Shown here in pieces: positions 51,343 to 64,000 of a stretch of DNA of 64,000 bases. Within the stretch, counting starts at the first letter, position 1. Every line of letters begins with the position of its first letter. Below the pieces are notes generated by a model. The model did not search any database and had not been told where the DNA came from. It saw only the letters and a program-made list of their open reading frames with translations. The stretch comes from Burkholderiales bacterium PBB6. Its GTDB lineage: Bacteria > Pseudomonadota > Gammaproteobacteria > Burkholderiales > Burkholderiaceae_C. The stretch is taken from contig NKIH01000004.1 of NCBI GenBank assembly GCA_002255925.1, positions 124,001-188,000 on the forward strand, in the 5' to 3' direction. The translations under genes and the position numbers were made by a program.

Positions 51343-53516
51343 ATAACAGGTTGGAGTCACGCACGATGCGGAGTCGCTACGCAGGGGCCGTTGTCCTTAC
51401 TTTGGGCTTGATGACCTTGCCCGCCATGGGTTGGGCCCAGAACATGATCCGCGGTATCACCGCTGCCCAGCAGGCGGGCGGCGAGGTGGTGCGGGTGGAG
51501 CTGAGCGAGGCGCTCACGGCCTTGCCGGCTGGCTTCTCGGTGCAGTCACCACCCCGCGTGGCGATTGACCTGCCTGGCGTGGTGAACGCGCTGGGTCGTC
51601 CGTCGGTGGATGTGAACCAGGGGAATGTTCGCGCGGTCAACGTGGCGAACTCCGGTGATCGGACTCGTCTGGTGCTGAGCCTGCGTCAAGCTGCAACGTA
51701 CCGCACTGAAATCCAGGGCAAGACCTTGCTGATCCTGCTGGATCAAGCGGCTGCCGTGGGTGCTGCACCGACGTCGGCTTCCACACCGCCTGTGCATTTC
51801 GCTGCCAGCCAGAATGCTGACCCGCTGCCGATCCGCGACATCGACTTCCGTCGCGGCCCGGACGGCGCTGGTCGTGTCATCGTCGGCCTGGTGAACACCC
51901 AGGTGGGCGTTGATCTGCGTCAGCAGGGCCAGAACCTCGTCGTCGAATTCCTGCGCTCGTCGCTGCCCGAGAACCTGCGCCGTCGCCTGGATGTGTCTGA
52001 CTTCGGCTCGCCTGTACAGGCCGTGTCCATGGCGCAGACGGGTGACCGTGTCCGCATGGTCATCGAGCCCCGTGGCGCGTGGGAACACAGCGCTTACCAG
52101 ACCGACAACCAGTTCGTGCTGGAAGTGCGCCCCGTGCGGATGGACCCGAACAAGGTCACGCAGGGTCCGACCTACCAGGGCGAAAAGCTGTCGTTGAACT
52201 TCCAGAACATCGAAGTTCGCGCTCTGCTGCAGGTCATCGCTGACTTCACCAACTTCAACGTGGTGACCAGCGATACCGTGACCGGCACTTCCACGCTGCG
52301 CCTGAAGGATGTGCCGTGGGACCACGCCCTCGACATCATTCTGCAGAGCAAGGGCCTGGGCATGCGCAAGTCGGGCAATGTGCTCTGGATTGCGCCGAAG
52401 GACGAGCTGGCCGCCAAGGAACAGATCGATCTGGAAGCCAAGAAGAAGATCGCTGATCTGGAGCCGGTGCGCACCCAGTCTTTCCAGCTGAACTACACCA
52501 AGGCCGAAGAAGTGGCTCGCGGCCTGATTGGCACGACCACCAACTCCGGCAATGGCGGCAACAACACCACCACGCGCATCCTGTCGCCTCGCGGCACGGT
52601 GCTGTTCGAAACCCGGACCAACCAGCTGTTCGTTTCGGACGTCCCGTCGAAGCTTGAAGAAGTCGCGATGATGATTTCCAAGATCGACGTGCCGGTGCGC
52701 CAGGTGTTGATCGAGGCGCGCATCGTTGAGGCGGACGACAAGTTTGGCCGTGCACTGGGCGTGAAGTTGGGTAGCACCGACATGCGCGGCCTGCGCGGCG
52801 GCACGCCGGGCTACAACGTGGGTGGTGGCAACAACGTCACCATCGGCGGCAACTACAACGGCGTGGGCTACCAGACCCTGCAGCAGACAAACGATGCTGC
52901 CTACAGCAACACCCAGTTCGTCAGCCTGCCGGCTTCGACCTCGAACATCAGCACTGCGTCGGCGGCCACGTTCGCGCTGTCGCTGTTCAGTGCTTCGGCC
53001 AACCGGTTCCTGAACCTGGAGCTGTCGGCACTGGAAGCGGAAGGCAAGGGCAAAATCGTCTCCAGCCCGCGCGTCATCACCGCTGACCAGGTCAAGGCCT
53101 TGATCGAGCAGGGTGAAGAGCTGCCCTACAACGTGGCCACGTCGAGTGGCGCCACGTCGATCCAGTTCAAGAAGGCCAGCCTGAAGCTGGAAGTCACGCC
53201 GCAGATCACGCCGGAAGGCAATGTGATTCTCGACGTGGACGTGAACAAGGACAGCCGCGGTGAGTTGACCAACGCCGGCCCGGCCATCAACACCAAGCAC
53301 GTGAAGACGCAAGTGCTGGTCGAGAACGGCGGCACGGTGGTGATTGGCGGTATCTTCACGCAGAACGACCGCGACGAAACCAACAAGGTGCCGTTCCTGG
53401 GCGATCTGCCGGTGGTTGGCAATCTGTTCAAGAACACGGTCCGCTACAGCAACCGCACCGAGTTGCTGGTGTTCATCACGCCGAAGGTCGTGACGGACCG
53501 TTCCGCAGCTCGCTGA
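51339..53516 (+). CDS. pilQ: Type IV pilus secretin PilQ
   Basis: 725-residue outer-membrane secretin through which the pilus passes. It has a signal peptide (to about residue 32, MTLPAMGWAQ), two AMIN domains for peptidoglycan binding (about 35-130 and 155-255), a secretin N-terminal region (LSLNFQNIEVRALLQVIADFTNFNVV), an NolW-type domain, then the secretin core with KIVSSPRVIT and VENGGTVVIGGIFTQ. A glycine- and asparagine-rich segment (GGTPGYNVGGGNNVTIGGNYNG) lies in the core's first part. ATG 51339 overlaps the pilP stop, with AGGAG 8 bases before. Confidence 0.95.
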   Translation: MNNRLESRTMRSRYAGAVVLTLGLMTLPAMGWAQNMIRGITAAQQAGGEVVRVELSEALTALPAGFSVQSPPRVAIDLPGVVNALGRPSVDVNQGNVRAVNVANSGDRTRLVLSLRQAATYRTEIQGKTLLILLDQAAAVGAAPTSASTPPVHFAASQNADPLPIRDIDFRRGPDGAGRVIVGLVNTQVGVDLRQQGQNLVVEFLRSSLPENLRRRLDVSDFGSPVQAVSMAQTGDRVRMVIEPRGAWEHSAYQTDNQFVLEVRPVRMDPNKVTQGPTYQGEKLSLNFQNIEVRALLQVIADFTNFNVVTSDTVTGTSTLRLKDVPWDHALDIILQSKGLGMRKSGNVLWIAPKDELAAKEQIDLEAKKKIADLEPVRTQSFQLNYTKAEEVARGLIGTTTNSGNGGNNTTTRILSPRGTVLFETRTNQLFVSDVPSKLEEVAMMISKIDVPVRQVLIEARIVEADDKFGRALGVKLGSTDMRGLRGGTPGYNVGGGNNVTIGGNYNGVGYQTLQQTNDAAYSNTQFVSLPASTSNISTASAATFALSLFSASANRFLNLELSALEAEGKGKIVSSPRVITADQVKALIEQGEELPYNVATSSGATSIQFKKASLKLEVTPQITPEGNVILDVDVNKDSRGELTNAGPAINTKHVKTQVLVENGGTVVIGGIFTQNDRDETNKVPFLGDLPVVGNLFKNTVRYSNRTELLVFITPKVVTDRSAAR

Positions 53517-53557
53517 AATTGGCTGAGGCTGCGCGCGTAGACATGGGAGCAATTGGA

Positions 53558-55177
53558 ATGCACAAGAAATTTGGCACGTGGCTGGCAGTGGCCGCCACGG
53601 TCTTGATGACCGCCTGCGGTGGCGGTGGGTCTGACTCGGGCAACTCGGGCTTTGGTGGGGGGTCGACCACCAGCACCGTGTCTGATCTGGTCCTGACGCT
53701 CAGCACCCAGCAGCTGGTCAACACCGGTCTCGAGACCGTGACCGCAACGGCAACCGCAGTGGACGGCAACCGGAATGCAGTGTCCGGTGCCAACGTGACG
53801 TTCGCCGTGAACAACAACGCGGTCGCGTCAGTGGGCTCTTCGAGCACCGATTCTTCGGGCAAGGCCGCCGCGACCGTCGGTATCGGCTCTGACCGATCCA
53901 ACCGCATCATCACTGTCACGGTCACCTCCGGCTCCCTCAGCCGCAGCGCCACCATCCTGGTGACGGGCACCAAGATCACGGCCACCCTGACGTCAACCGT
54001 GGTGCCTGGCGGCGCCGGCTATGTGAATTACAAGGTCTCGGATTCCAATTCCAATGCCTTGCCCGGGCAAGAGGTGGTGGTCACGGCCCCTGGCTTGGCA
54101 GGCGCGACCGGCGTCACCAACTCGTCCGGCGAGTACCGCTTCGACTTCACTGCACCGACCACGAGCGGCCCATTGACGATCACGGCGACCGCCGGTGGTG
54201 TGTCTCTGAACCAGACCGTCCAGGTGCAGTCGACGAACAGCAACATTCCCGTGGCCGTCGGCCCGGTGACGTCCGCGTCGCTGTCGGCGAACCCGAAGAC
54301 GGTTCCGGTCAATTCGACGGGCACGTCGAACCAGTCTGAAATCCGTGCCCTGTTCGTGGCCGCCGCCAACCGGCCGGTGGAAAACGTTCGCGTGCGTTTC
54401 GAGCTGCCGGATCCGAACAGCATCGGCGGCACGATTTCGGCTGGTTCCAACCTGCTGTATTCGAGCGCCAACGGCATCGTGAGCACGTCTTACGTGCCTG
54501 GCACGCGCTCCAGCCCGACCGACGGTGTCACCGTGCGGGCCTGCTGGGACTACAGCGACTTCGCCGTCGGTGTCTGCCCGAACTCGGTGGATGTGAAGTT
54601 GACCGTAACTGCCGAGCCACTGTCGGTGAGCATCGGCGCCAACGGCAGCATTGCCGAAGGTACCGACAAGCTGACCTACGTGCTCGATTACGTGGTGATG
54701 GTGGTCAACTCCGCCGGTTTCGCCATGTCGAATGTCGCTGTGAGCGCCACGCTTGATCTGCCTGCCTATTACAAGGGCCGTTGGAATCTGGCGAACGGGG
54801 CTTGGGGCCAAACGATCACCGCTGGTTGTGCCAACGAGGACGTGGACCGCAATGGCGTCTTGAGCATCGCTGAAGACATCAATGGCAGTGGCTCGATCGA
54901 GCCTCGCAAGGCTGACGCATCCCTGAGCTTCAACGGCTCGAACCTCACCAACAGCAATGGCATGGTGTTCCTGCGTCTGGTTTATCCGCAAGACAAGGCG
55001 AGTTGGGTCAGCTACGGCATCACCGTGTCTGCAAACGGTGTCGCTGGCACTGAAGGCACGGCGCAGTTCTCTGGCCTCACGAAGGTGCCGTCCGATGTGC
55101 TGGCCATCACCACCGCGACGCCGGCGTTCTGGCTGAGCCCTTACGGCCAGTCGAGTTCGTGCGCGAATCCGAATTGA
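53558..55177 (+). CDS. Ig-like domain lipoprotein with EF-hand, inserted after pilQ
   Basis: 539 residues. The lipobox LMTAC (Cys at about 18) is followed by a Gly/Ser-rich spacer and about four bacterial Ig-like beta-sandwich repeats (residues about 40-330: AVSGANVTFAVNNNAVAS, ALPGQEVVVTAPGLAG, RPVENVRVRFELPDP). Near residues 420-450 is a canonical EF-hand loop DVDRNGVLSIAE and a second, incomplete loop DINGSGSIE, so calcium binding is likely. It starts 41 bases after pilQ and ends before a strong terminator. This looks like a surface adhesin-type or matrix protein. A link to pili is suggested only by position. Confidence 0.82.
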   Translation: MHKKFGTWLAVAATVLMTACGGGGSDSGNSGFGGGSTTSTVSDLVLTLSTQQLVNTGLETVTATATAVDGNRNAVSGANVTFAVNNNAVASVGSSSTDSSGKAAATVGIGSDRSNRIITVTVTSGSLSRSATILVTGTKITATLTSTVVPGGAGYVNYKVSDSNSNALPGQEVVVTAPGLAGATGVTNSSGEYRFDFTAPTTSGPLTITATAGGVSLNQTVQVQSTNSNIPVAVGPVTSASLSANPKTVPVNSTGTSNQSEIRALFVAAANRPVENVRVRFELPDPNSIGGTISAGSNLLYSSANGIVSTSYVPGTRSSPTDGVTVRACWDYSDFAVGVCPNSVDVKLTVTAEPLSVSIGANGSIAEGTDKLTYVLDYVVMVVNSAGFAMSNVAVSATLDLPAYYKGRWNLANGAWGQTITAGCANEDVDRNGVLSIAEDINGSGSIEPRKADASLSFNGSNLTNSNGMVFLRLVYPQDKASWVSYGITVSANGVAGTEGTAQFSGLTKVPSDVLAITTATPAFWLSPYGQSSSCANPN

Positions 55178-55199
55178 GTAGACTCTAGCTACGCTTCGG

Positions 55200-55233
55200 G
55201 CCCGCAGAGGTGCATGCCTCTGCGGGCTTTTTT
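55200..55233 (+). terminator. Terminator at the end of the pil/Ig-protein operon
   Basis: An 11-bp perfect stem (GCCCGCAGAGG 55200-55210, CCTCTGCGGGC 55217-55227, loop TGCATG) is followed by TTTTTT. It ends only 15 bases before the aroK ATG, so aroK expression needs read-through or a promoter inside the upstream gene. Confidence 0.85.
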
Positions 55234-55248
55234 ACATGTGGGTCAGTC

Positions 55249-55776
55249 ATGAGTGTGGTTCTGGTTGGATTGCCGGGTAGCGGCAAGTCCACGGTGGGTA
55301 GGCATGTGGCGCGTTTGATGAACTTGCAGTTCGTCGATGCCGACACCGAAATCGAACGCCAGCTGGGAACCAGCATCCGCGTCCACTTCGAGCAGTACGG
55401 AGAGCAAAGCTTCCGGGACCATGAGCAGCAGGTGATCGCCGAGCTCTGTGCCCGACCAGACCTGGTGGTGGCCACCGGCGGTGGCGCCGTGCTGCGAGAG
55501 GCCAATCGCGCACAGATCAAGCAGTCGGGTCATCACGTGGTGTACCTGCGGGCTACACCCGATGACCTGGCCCGGCGGCTGCGGCATGACACACAGCGCC
55601 CGCTGCTTCAAGGCGTTGATCCGCTGAAGCGCCTCAGGGATCTTTTTGCCGAGCGTGACCCGTTTTACCGTGAGGTCGCCGATTTCGGCATTGATACCGG
55701 TAGAACGTCCGTGCACACGCTGGCCAATCTCGTGGCCATGCAACTCGACATGCTGCCCGCCAAACCCCAGCCCTGA
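55249..55776 (+). CDS. aroK: Shikimate kinase AroK
   Basis: 175 residues. Phosphorylates shikimate in aromatic amino-acid synthesis. It has Walker A GLPGSGKSTVG, the shikimate-binding DADTEIE and the GGGAVLR motif (about 80), and the lid region RPLL. ATG 55249 is chosen by homology; no clear Shine-Dalgarno sequence is visible. An in-frame GTG at 55210 would add 13 residues encoded inside the terminator hairpin. It is followed by aroB after 57 bases, as in many proteobacteria. Confidence 0.93.
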   Translation: MSVVLVGLPGSGKSTVGRHVARLMNLQFVDADTEIERQLGTSIRVHFEQYGEQSFRDHEQQVIAELCARPDLVVATGGGAVLREANRAQIKQSGHHVVYLRATPDDLARRLRHDTQRPLLQGVDPLKRLRDLFAERDPFYREVADFGIDTGRTSVHTLANLVAMQLDMLPAKPQP

Positions 55777-55833
55777 AGGTCCGCGTCTTTCGGTTGCAGG
55801 GGCCCAGGCCACTACCCAACTACACTTCCTCGC

Positions 55834-56946
55834 ATGTCTGCTCCTTCGAATCTTCCTGTGCCGACCAAGGTCGGCATCGCTCTTGGCGATCGCTCCTACG
55901 ATGTCGTGATTGGCGCCGGCCTGCTGGATGCGGCCGCTACCTGGTCTGATCTGCCGAAGTCTGCCCAGGCGCTGGTGGTCACCAATGAGGTGGTGGCACC
56001 GCTCTATGCCGATGTACTTCAACGTCAACTGTCGGCGCTCCACACCCGCGTGGACGTGCTGGTGCTGCCAGACGGCGAGGCTCACAAGGACTGGCAGACG
56101 ATGAACCTCGTGTTCGATCGGCTGCTGGCCAATGGGGCAGACCGCAAGACAGTGCTTTATGCGTTGGGCGGCGGAGTTGTCGGGGACATGACCGGTTTTG
56201 CCGCCGCCTGCTACATGCGCGGCGTGCCTTTTGTGCAGGTGCCCACCACCTTGCTGTCGCAGGTTGATTCGTCCGTTGGCGGCAAGACCGCCGTCAATCA
56301 CCCGCTCGGCAAAAACATGATCGGCGCGTTCTACCAGCCGGTGCGCGTGATCTGCGACATGGACACGCTGCGCACACTGCCTGCGCGTGAGGTGTCGGCT
56401 GGTCTGGCTGAGGTTATCAAGTACGGCCCGATTGCCGACGCATCTTTTCTGACCTGGCTCGAAGAGCACATGGAGGGCTTGGTGGCGCTGGAGCCTGCCT
56501 TGATCGCCCATGCAGTTCAGCGGTCCTGCGAGATCAAGGCCGCCGTGGTTGGCGCTGACGAGCGGGAAGGTGGCCTGCGCGCCATCCTGAATTTTGGTCA
56601 CACCTTCGGCCACGCCATTGAAGCAGGCCTGGGTTTTGGCACCTGGCTGCATGGCGAGGCGGTGGCGGCGGGCATGGTGATGGCGGCGGATCTGTCAGAG
56701 CGTTGCGGCCTGATGCCTGCCGGCTTTGCGGATCGTCTGCGTGCGTTGATTTCGCGCGCCGGCCTGCCGGTGGTGGCGCCGGCACTGCCCGCTGAGGAGT
56801 ACCTGGAGCACATGCGGGTCGACAAAAAGTCTCAGGGCGGCGAAATCCGCTTCGTGCTGATCGACAAGCTGGGCTCGGCGGTGATGCGCCCGGCGCCCGA
56901 AGCCTTGGTGCGCCAAACGCTGGCTGCCTGCTGCCAACCCGCATGA
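55834..56946 (+). CDS. aroB: 3-dehydroquinate synthase AroB
   Basis: 370 residues, normal length. NAD- and metal-dependent second step of the shikimate pathway. The NAD-binding region is [19 protein letters not shown] with the glycine-rich [16 protein letters not shown]; the metal ligands lie in [10 protein letters not shown], the HTFGHAIE motif and [10 protein letters not shown]. The stop overlaps the next start by four bases (ATGA, 56943-56946), so it is coupled to dgt. Confidence 0.95.
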   Translation: MSAPSNLPVPTKVGIALGDRSYDVVIGAGLLDAAATWSDLPKSAQALVVTNEVVAPLYADVLQRQLSALHTRVDVLVLPDGEAHKDWQTMNLVFDRLLANGADRKTVLYALGGGVVGDMTGFAAACYMRGVPFVQVPTTLLSQVDSSVGGKTAVNHPLGKNMIGAFYQPVRVICDMDTLRTLPAREVSAGLAEVIKYGPIADASFLTWLEEHMEGLVALEPALIAHAVQRSCEIKAAVVGADEREGGLRAILNFGHTFGHAIEAGLGFGTWLHGEAVAAGMVMAADLSERCGLMPAGFADRLRALISRAGLPVVAPALPAEEYLEHMRVDKKSQGGEIRFVLIDKLGSAVMRPAPEALVRQTLAACCQPA

Positions 56947-58097
56947 ATGAACCGCTGGCGCCGTGGGCCAGTTGGCCCCAAAGAAGCCGGGGCCGCAGGC
57001 GCGCGGAGCCAGCCGCACCCACACGCGACGACTTCCAGCGCGACCGGGACCGCATCGTCCATTCCACCGCCTTCCGGCGCCTGGTCTACAAGACGCAGGT
57101 TTTCCTGAATCACGAAGGTGACCTGTTCCGTACCCGGCTGACGCACTCTCTCGAGGTGGCGCAGCTGGGGCGCAGCATTTCGCGCAGCTTGGCTCTGAAC
57201 GAAGACCTGGTTGAAGCGATCGCCCTGGCGCACGACCTTGGCCACACGCCCTTCGGCCATGCCGGCCAAGACGCCTTGAACGACTGCATGGCGGCACACG
57301 GCGGCTTTGAGCACAACCTGCAAAGTCTGCGCGTGGTCGACGAGCTGGAGCAGCGTTACCCCGACTGGGACGGCTTGAACCTGTGCTTTGAAACCCGTGA
57401 GGGGGTGTTGAAGCGTTGCCCGCTGGCGCTGGCGCAGCGCATGGAGCAGCGAGAGCCGGGTGGGGTGGGGCAGCGGTTCCTGCTCGGCCATCAAGCCAGC
57501 CTGGAGGCGCAGCTGACCAACCTGGCGGACGAGATTGCCTACAACGCGCATGACGTCGACGACGGCGTGCGCTCCGGCTTGCTGTCGCTCGACCAGCTGC
57601 GCGGCGTGGCCTTGTTCGAGCGACATTTTCAGGACGCGATGGCAGCGCACCCGGGCTTGGCAGGTGCCGCCGTCAAACGGCAACTGGCCGAAACCATCCG
57701 GCGCATGCTGTCGGCGCAGGTTTACGACGTGATCGACGCGAGCCGTGCACGCTTGGCCGAGGCGGCGCCCGTCGATGCCGAAGCCGCACGGCTCCTCGGC
57801 CCGCTGATTGGCTTCAGTGCCGGCATGAAACAGGCCAGCGCCGACATGAAGCGCTTCATGTTCCGCGAGCTGTATCGCCACCCCCAGGTGGTGGCCACCA
57901 CCGAGGCCGGCCGCCAGATCATCCGCGACCTGTTCGCCGCGTATTTGAGCGCACCCGCTGAAATGCCCGACGACTACGCCCAAGCCGCCGATCTCCCGCG
58001 ATCCGTCTGCGACTACATCGCCGGCATGACCGACCGCTTCGCCACCCGCGAACACCACCGGCTCACCGGACAGCGCCTGTTCCCGCAAGCCGATTGA
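56943..58097 (+). CDS. dgt: Deoxyguanosinetriphosphate triphosphohydrolase-like protein (Dgt)
   Basis: 384-residue HD-superfamily hydrolase that splits dNTPs to nucleoside and triphosphate. The N-terminus has the family feature [22 protein letters not shown]. The HD metal site is formed by the His in THSLEVAQ and the HD pair in [15 protein letters not shown], with later ligands in [16 protein letters not shown]. Location after aroB is typical of betaproteobacteria. The 44-base gap after it holds the left end of the REP-type element. Confidence 0.93.
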   Translation: MNEPLAPWASWPQRSRGRRRAEPAAPTRDDFQRDRDRIVHSTAFRRLVYKTQVFLNHEGDLFRTRLTHSLEVAQLGRSISRSLALNEDLVEAIALAHDLGHTPFGHAGQDALNDCMAAHGGFEHNLQSLRVVDELEQRYPDWDGLNLCFETREGVLKRCPLALAQRMEQREPGGVGQRFLLGHQASLEAQLTNLADEIAYNAHDVDDGVRSGLLSLDQLRGVALFERHFQDAMAAHPGLAGAAVKRQLAETIRRMLSAQVYDVIDASRARLAEAAPVDAEAARLLGPLIGFSAGMKQASADMKRFMFRELYRHPQVVATTEAGRQIIRDLFAAYLSAPAEMPDDYAQAADLPRSVCDYIAGMTDRFATREHHRLTGQRLFPQAD

Positions 58098-58108
58098 GCT
58101 TCGCCCCA

Positions 58109-58133
58109 ATAAATGGGGTCAGAGTAGATTAAG
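58109..58133 (+). repeat. Left inverted repeat of the RAYT unit
   Basis: Contains the core TAAATGGGGTCAGAGT (58111-58126) followed by AGATTAA. It starts 12 bases after the dgt stop codon. Confidence 0.8.
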
Positions 58134-58141
58134 CTTGCCGC

Positions 58142-58852
58142 ATGGCGAGACAAGCAAGGCTGGTGGCGCCCGGCCACCCACACCACGTCATCCAGCGTGG
58201 CAACAACCGCGGTCTAATCGTGCATGACGACGTCGACCGCAAACACTACCTGCAGGTGTTGGGCGACGTCGCCATTGAACACCGGGTGTCGATCCATGCC
58301 TATGTGCTGATGGACAACCATGTGCACCTGCTTGTGTCGCCGAGCACCGAGCAGGGCTTGAGCCGCATGATGCAGAGCCTGGGCCGCCGGTATGTGGGCT
58401 GGTTCAACCACCGGCATGGCCGTACGGGCACACTTTGGGAAGGCCGCTTCCGTGCGCAGGTCATCGACGCTGACGGATGGCTGTTGTCCTGCCTCAAATA
58501 CATCGAACTGAACCCCCACCGCGCAGGGCTGGCCTCAGGCTTGCTTGACTGGCCTTGGTCGAGCTTGTCGCACCACATTGGTGAGCACCGGGACCCGCTG
58601 ATCACCGACCATCCTGCCTTCTGGCAACTGGGCAACACGCCGTTTGAGCGTGACATCAACTATCGCCGCTGGTTGGAGGAGGGGTTGTCTGACACAGACC
58701 GCCAACACATCACGACTACGCTGATGAAGGGGGCGACGCTCGGCAGCGATGCTTTCGTTCAGCAAGTCGGCGTTCTCACCCAGCGCGACTTGAGCCCGCG
58801 CCCACGTGGCAGACCACGCAAGTTGCCGGGCGGTTACTCTGTCCCCAATTAA
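58142..58852 (+). CDS. REP-associated tyrosine transposase (Y1 family)
   Basis: 236-residue HUH endonuclease-type transposase. It has the N-terminal PGHPHHVIQRGNNRG motif, the metal-binding HUH motif in MDNHVHLLV (about 59-67), EGRFRAQVID, and the catalytic Tyr in LKYIELNPHRAG (about 120). The C-terminal RGRPRKLPGG is basic. Such single-copy genes process REP sequences and are usually stable residents rather than active insertion sequences. The stop codon lies within a repeat copy (58836-58853) of the right end. The reading frame is intact. Confidence 0.93.
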   Translation: MARQARLVAPGHPHHVIQRGNNRGLIVHDDVDRKHYLQVLGDVAIEHRVSIHAYVLMDNHVHLLVSPSTEQGLSRMMQSLGRRYVGWFNHRHGRTGTLWEGRFRAQVIDADGWLLSCLKYIELNPHRAGLASGLLDWPWSSLSHHIGEHRDPLITDHPAFWQLGNTPFERDINYRRWLEEGLSDTDRQHITTTLMKGATLGSDAFVQQVGVLTQRDLSPRPRGRPRKLPGGYSVPN

Positions 58853-58902
58853 ATATCCAATCACGCTTTGCGATATTTAATCTGACTCTGACCCCATTTA
58901 AT
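58836..58902 (-). repeat. Right-end repeats of the RAYT unit
   Basis: Two direct copies of the arm, ACTCTGTCCCCAATTAAA (58836-58853) and ACTCTGACCCCATTTAAT (58885-58902), flank a hairpin (58848-58857 with 58872-58881). The second copy is the inverse of the left repeat. Confidence 0.8.
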
Positions 58903-58907
58903 AGTGC

Positions 58908-58936
58908 TTGAAGGGTTGGGGGCTTGGCTTTATCCT
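58908..58936 (+). promoter_or_regulatory. Candidate gltBD promoter
   Basis: TTGAAG (58908-58913), a 17-base spacer and TATCCT (58931-58936) give a good sigma-70 fit. The start codon is 35 bases further on. The RAYT right repeat ends only five bases before the -35 element. Confidence 0.55.
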
Positions 58937-58971
58937 CGCGTTTATCCCTAGCTACCGTCGAGGATTGCGCC

Positions 58972-63723
<4,752 letters not shown>

Positions 63724-63755
63724 GCACCCCACGACGACATCAGGAAACAAGCATC

Positions 63756-64000
63756 ATGGGAAAAGTCACCGGCTTTCTGGAATACGAGCGTCTCGAAGAG
63801 GGCTACGAGCCCGTCGAAAAGCGGCTGAAGAACTACAAGGAATTTGTCATCGGCCTGAAGGCGGACGACTCCAAGGTTCAGGCCGCACGCTGCATGGACT
63901 GCGGCACGCCGTTCTGCAACAACGGCTGCCCCGTCAACAACGTGATCCCTGACTTCAACGACCTGGTTTTCCGGGCCGACTGGAAGAACGCGATCACGGT
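63756..64000 (+). CDS. gltD: Glutamate synthase small subunit GltD (5' part, cut by window end)
   Basis: The first 81 codons are visible: [15 protein letters not shown], then the N-terminal Fe-S region with [28 protein letters not shown], which holds the Cys set typical of GltD and related FAD oxidoreductases. AGGAAA precedes the ATG. The FAD and NADPH domains lie outside the window. Confidence 0.95.
   Translation, partial: MGKVTGFLEYERLEEGYEPVEKRLKNYKEFVIGLKADDSKVQAARCMDCGTPFCNNGCPVNNVIPDFNDLVFRADWKNAIT

Larger units (their letters stand above)
58105..58902 (+). mobile_element. REP-associated tyrosine transposase unit (IS200-like, RAYT)
   Basis: The unit is bounded by an imperfect inverted repeat: AATAAATGGGGTCAGAGT and following bases at 58109-58133, and its complement at 58876-58902. 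The 16-base core TAAATGGGGTCAGAGT is identical in both. At the left end CCCC-AATAAAT-GGGG (58105-58119) can fold; at the right end ATTAAATATC/GATATTTAAT (58848-58857 with 58872-58881) can fold. It holds one transposase gene and no other cargo. Confidence 0.8.

Overview
The window is about 64 kb of GC-rich, gene-dense DNA that reads as the chromosome of a betaproteobacterium of the order Burkholderiales, probably near the Leptothrix/Rubrivivax/Roseateles group. That placement is inferred from gene content (paired cyanophycin synthetases, an FDH3-type formate dehydrogenase island with DUF3305/DUF3306 genes, a Burkholderiales-type porin, pilMNOPQ-aroK-aroB-dgt-gltBD order) and not from a marker-gene comparison. 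No rRNA, tRNA, CRISPR array or prophage was seen. Both ends are cut inside genes: a chemotaxis receptor on the left and gltD on the right.

Layout. 1-9.3 kb: a chemotaxis receptor, then a cyanophycin locus. Two cyanophycin synthetases (the second has lost the Mur-ligase P-loop) are divergent from an ABC exporter-like protein with an N-terminal PH-like/zinc-ribbon extension and a DUF1854 protein. 9.3-12.7 kb: receptor, small PstS-like binding protein and outer-membrane barrel. 12.9-19.3 kb: accessory genes, including a cluster of DUF3034 protein, exported truncated haemoglobin and exported cupredoxin, plus MscS, a TPR lipoprotein and ModE.

19.3-35.4 kb is a formate dehydrogenase island of about 16 kb. 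A leftward operon carries apbC/Mrp, DUF3305, DUF3306, a multi-cluster ferredoxin, a TorD-type chaperone and mobA. A leftward response regulator/histidine kinase pair follows. A rightward operon carries a small Tat protein, the molybdenum catalytic subunit (Cys ligand, not selenocysteine), the Fe-S subunit, a small lipoprotein, cytochrome b, a small secreted protein and fdhD. The response regulator has lost the GAFTGA loop needed to contact sigma-54. Palindromes sharing CGACA-N3-TGTCG lie in front of both operons and are the best candidate operators.

35.4-45.8 kb: a carboxymuconolactone decarboxylase-like gene and ilvA, which is preceded by what looks like a complete transcription attenuator (18-residue Val/Ile/Leu-rich leader peptide plus terminator), then an OsmC-like gene, coq7, a highly expressed porin, a DUF3047 lipoprotein, a four-gene peptide-type ABC importer without a binding protein, lptM and cyaY. 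45.8-64 kb: PBP1A divergent from pilMNOPQ, an Ig-like lipoprotein with an EF-hand, aroK-aroB-dgt, a REP-associated tyrosine transposase with inverted repeats inserted just upstream of the gltB promoter, and gltBD.

The parts most worth a second look are the formate regulator with its shared operators, the ilvA attenuator, the cyanophycin-linked transporter with the P-loop-less CphA', and the exported haemoglobin/cupredoxin cluster.
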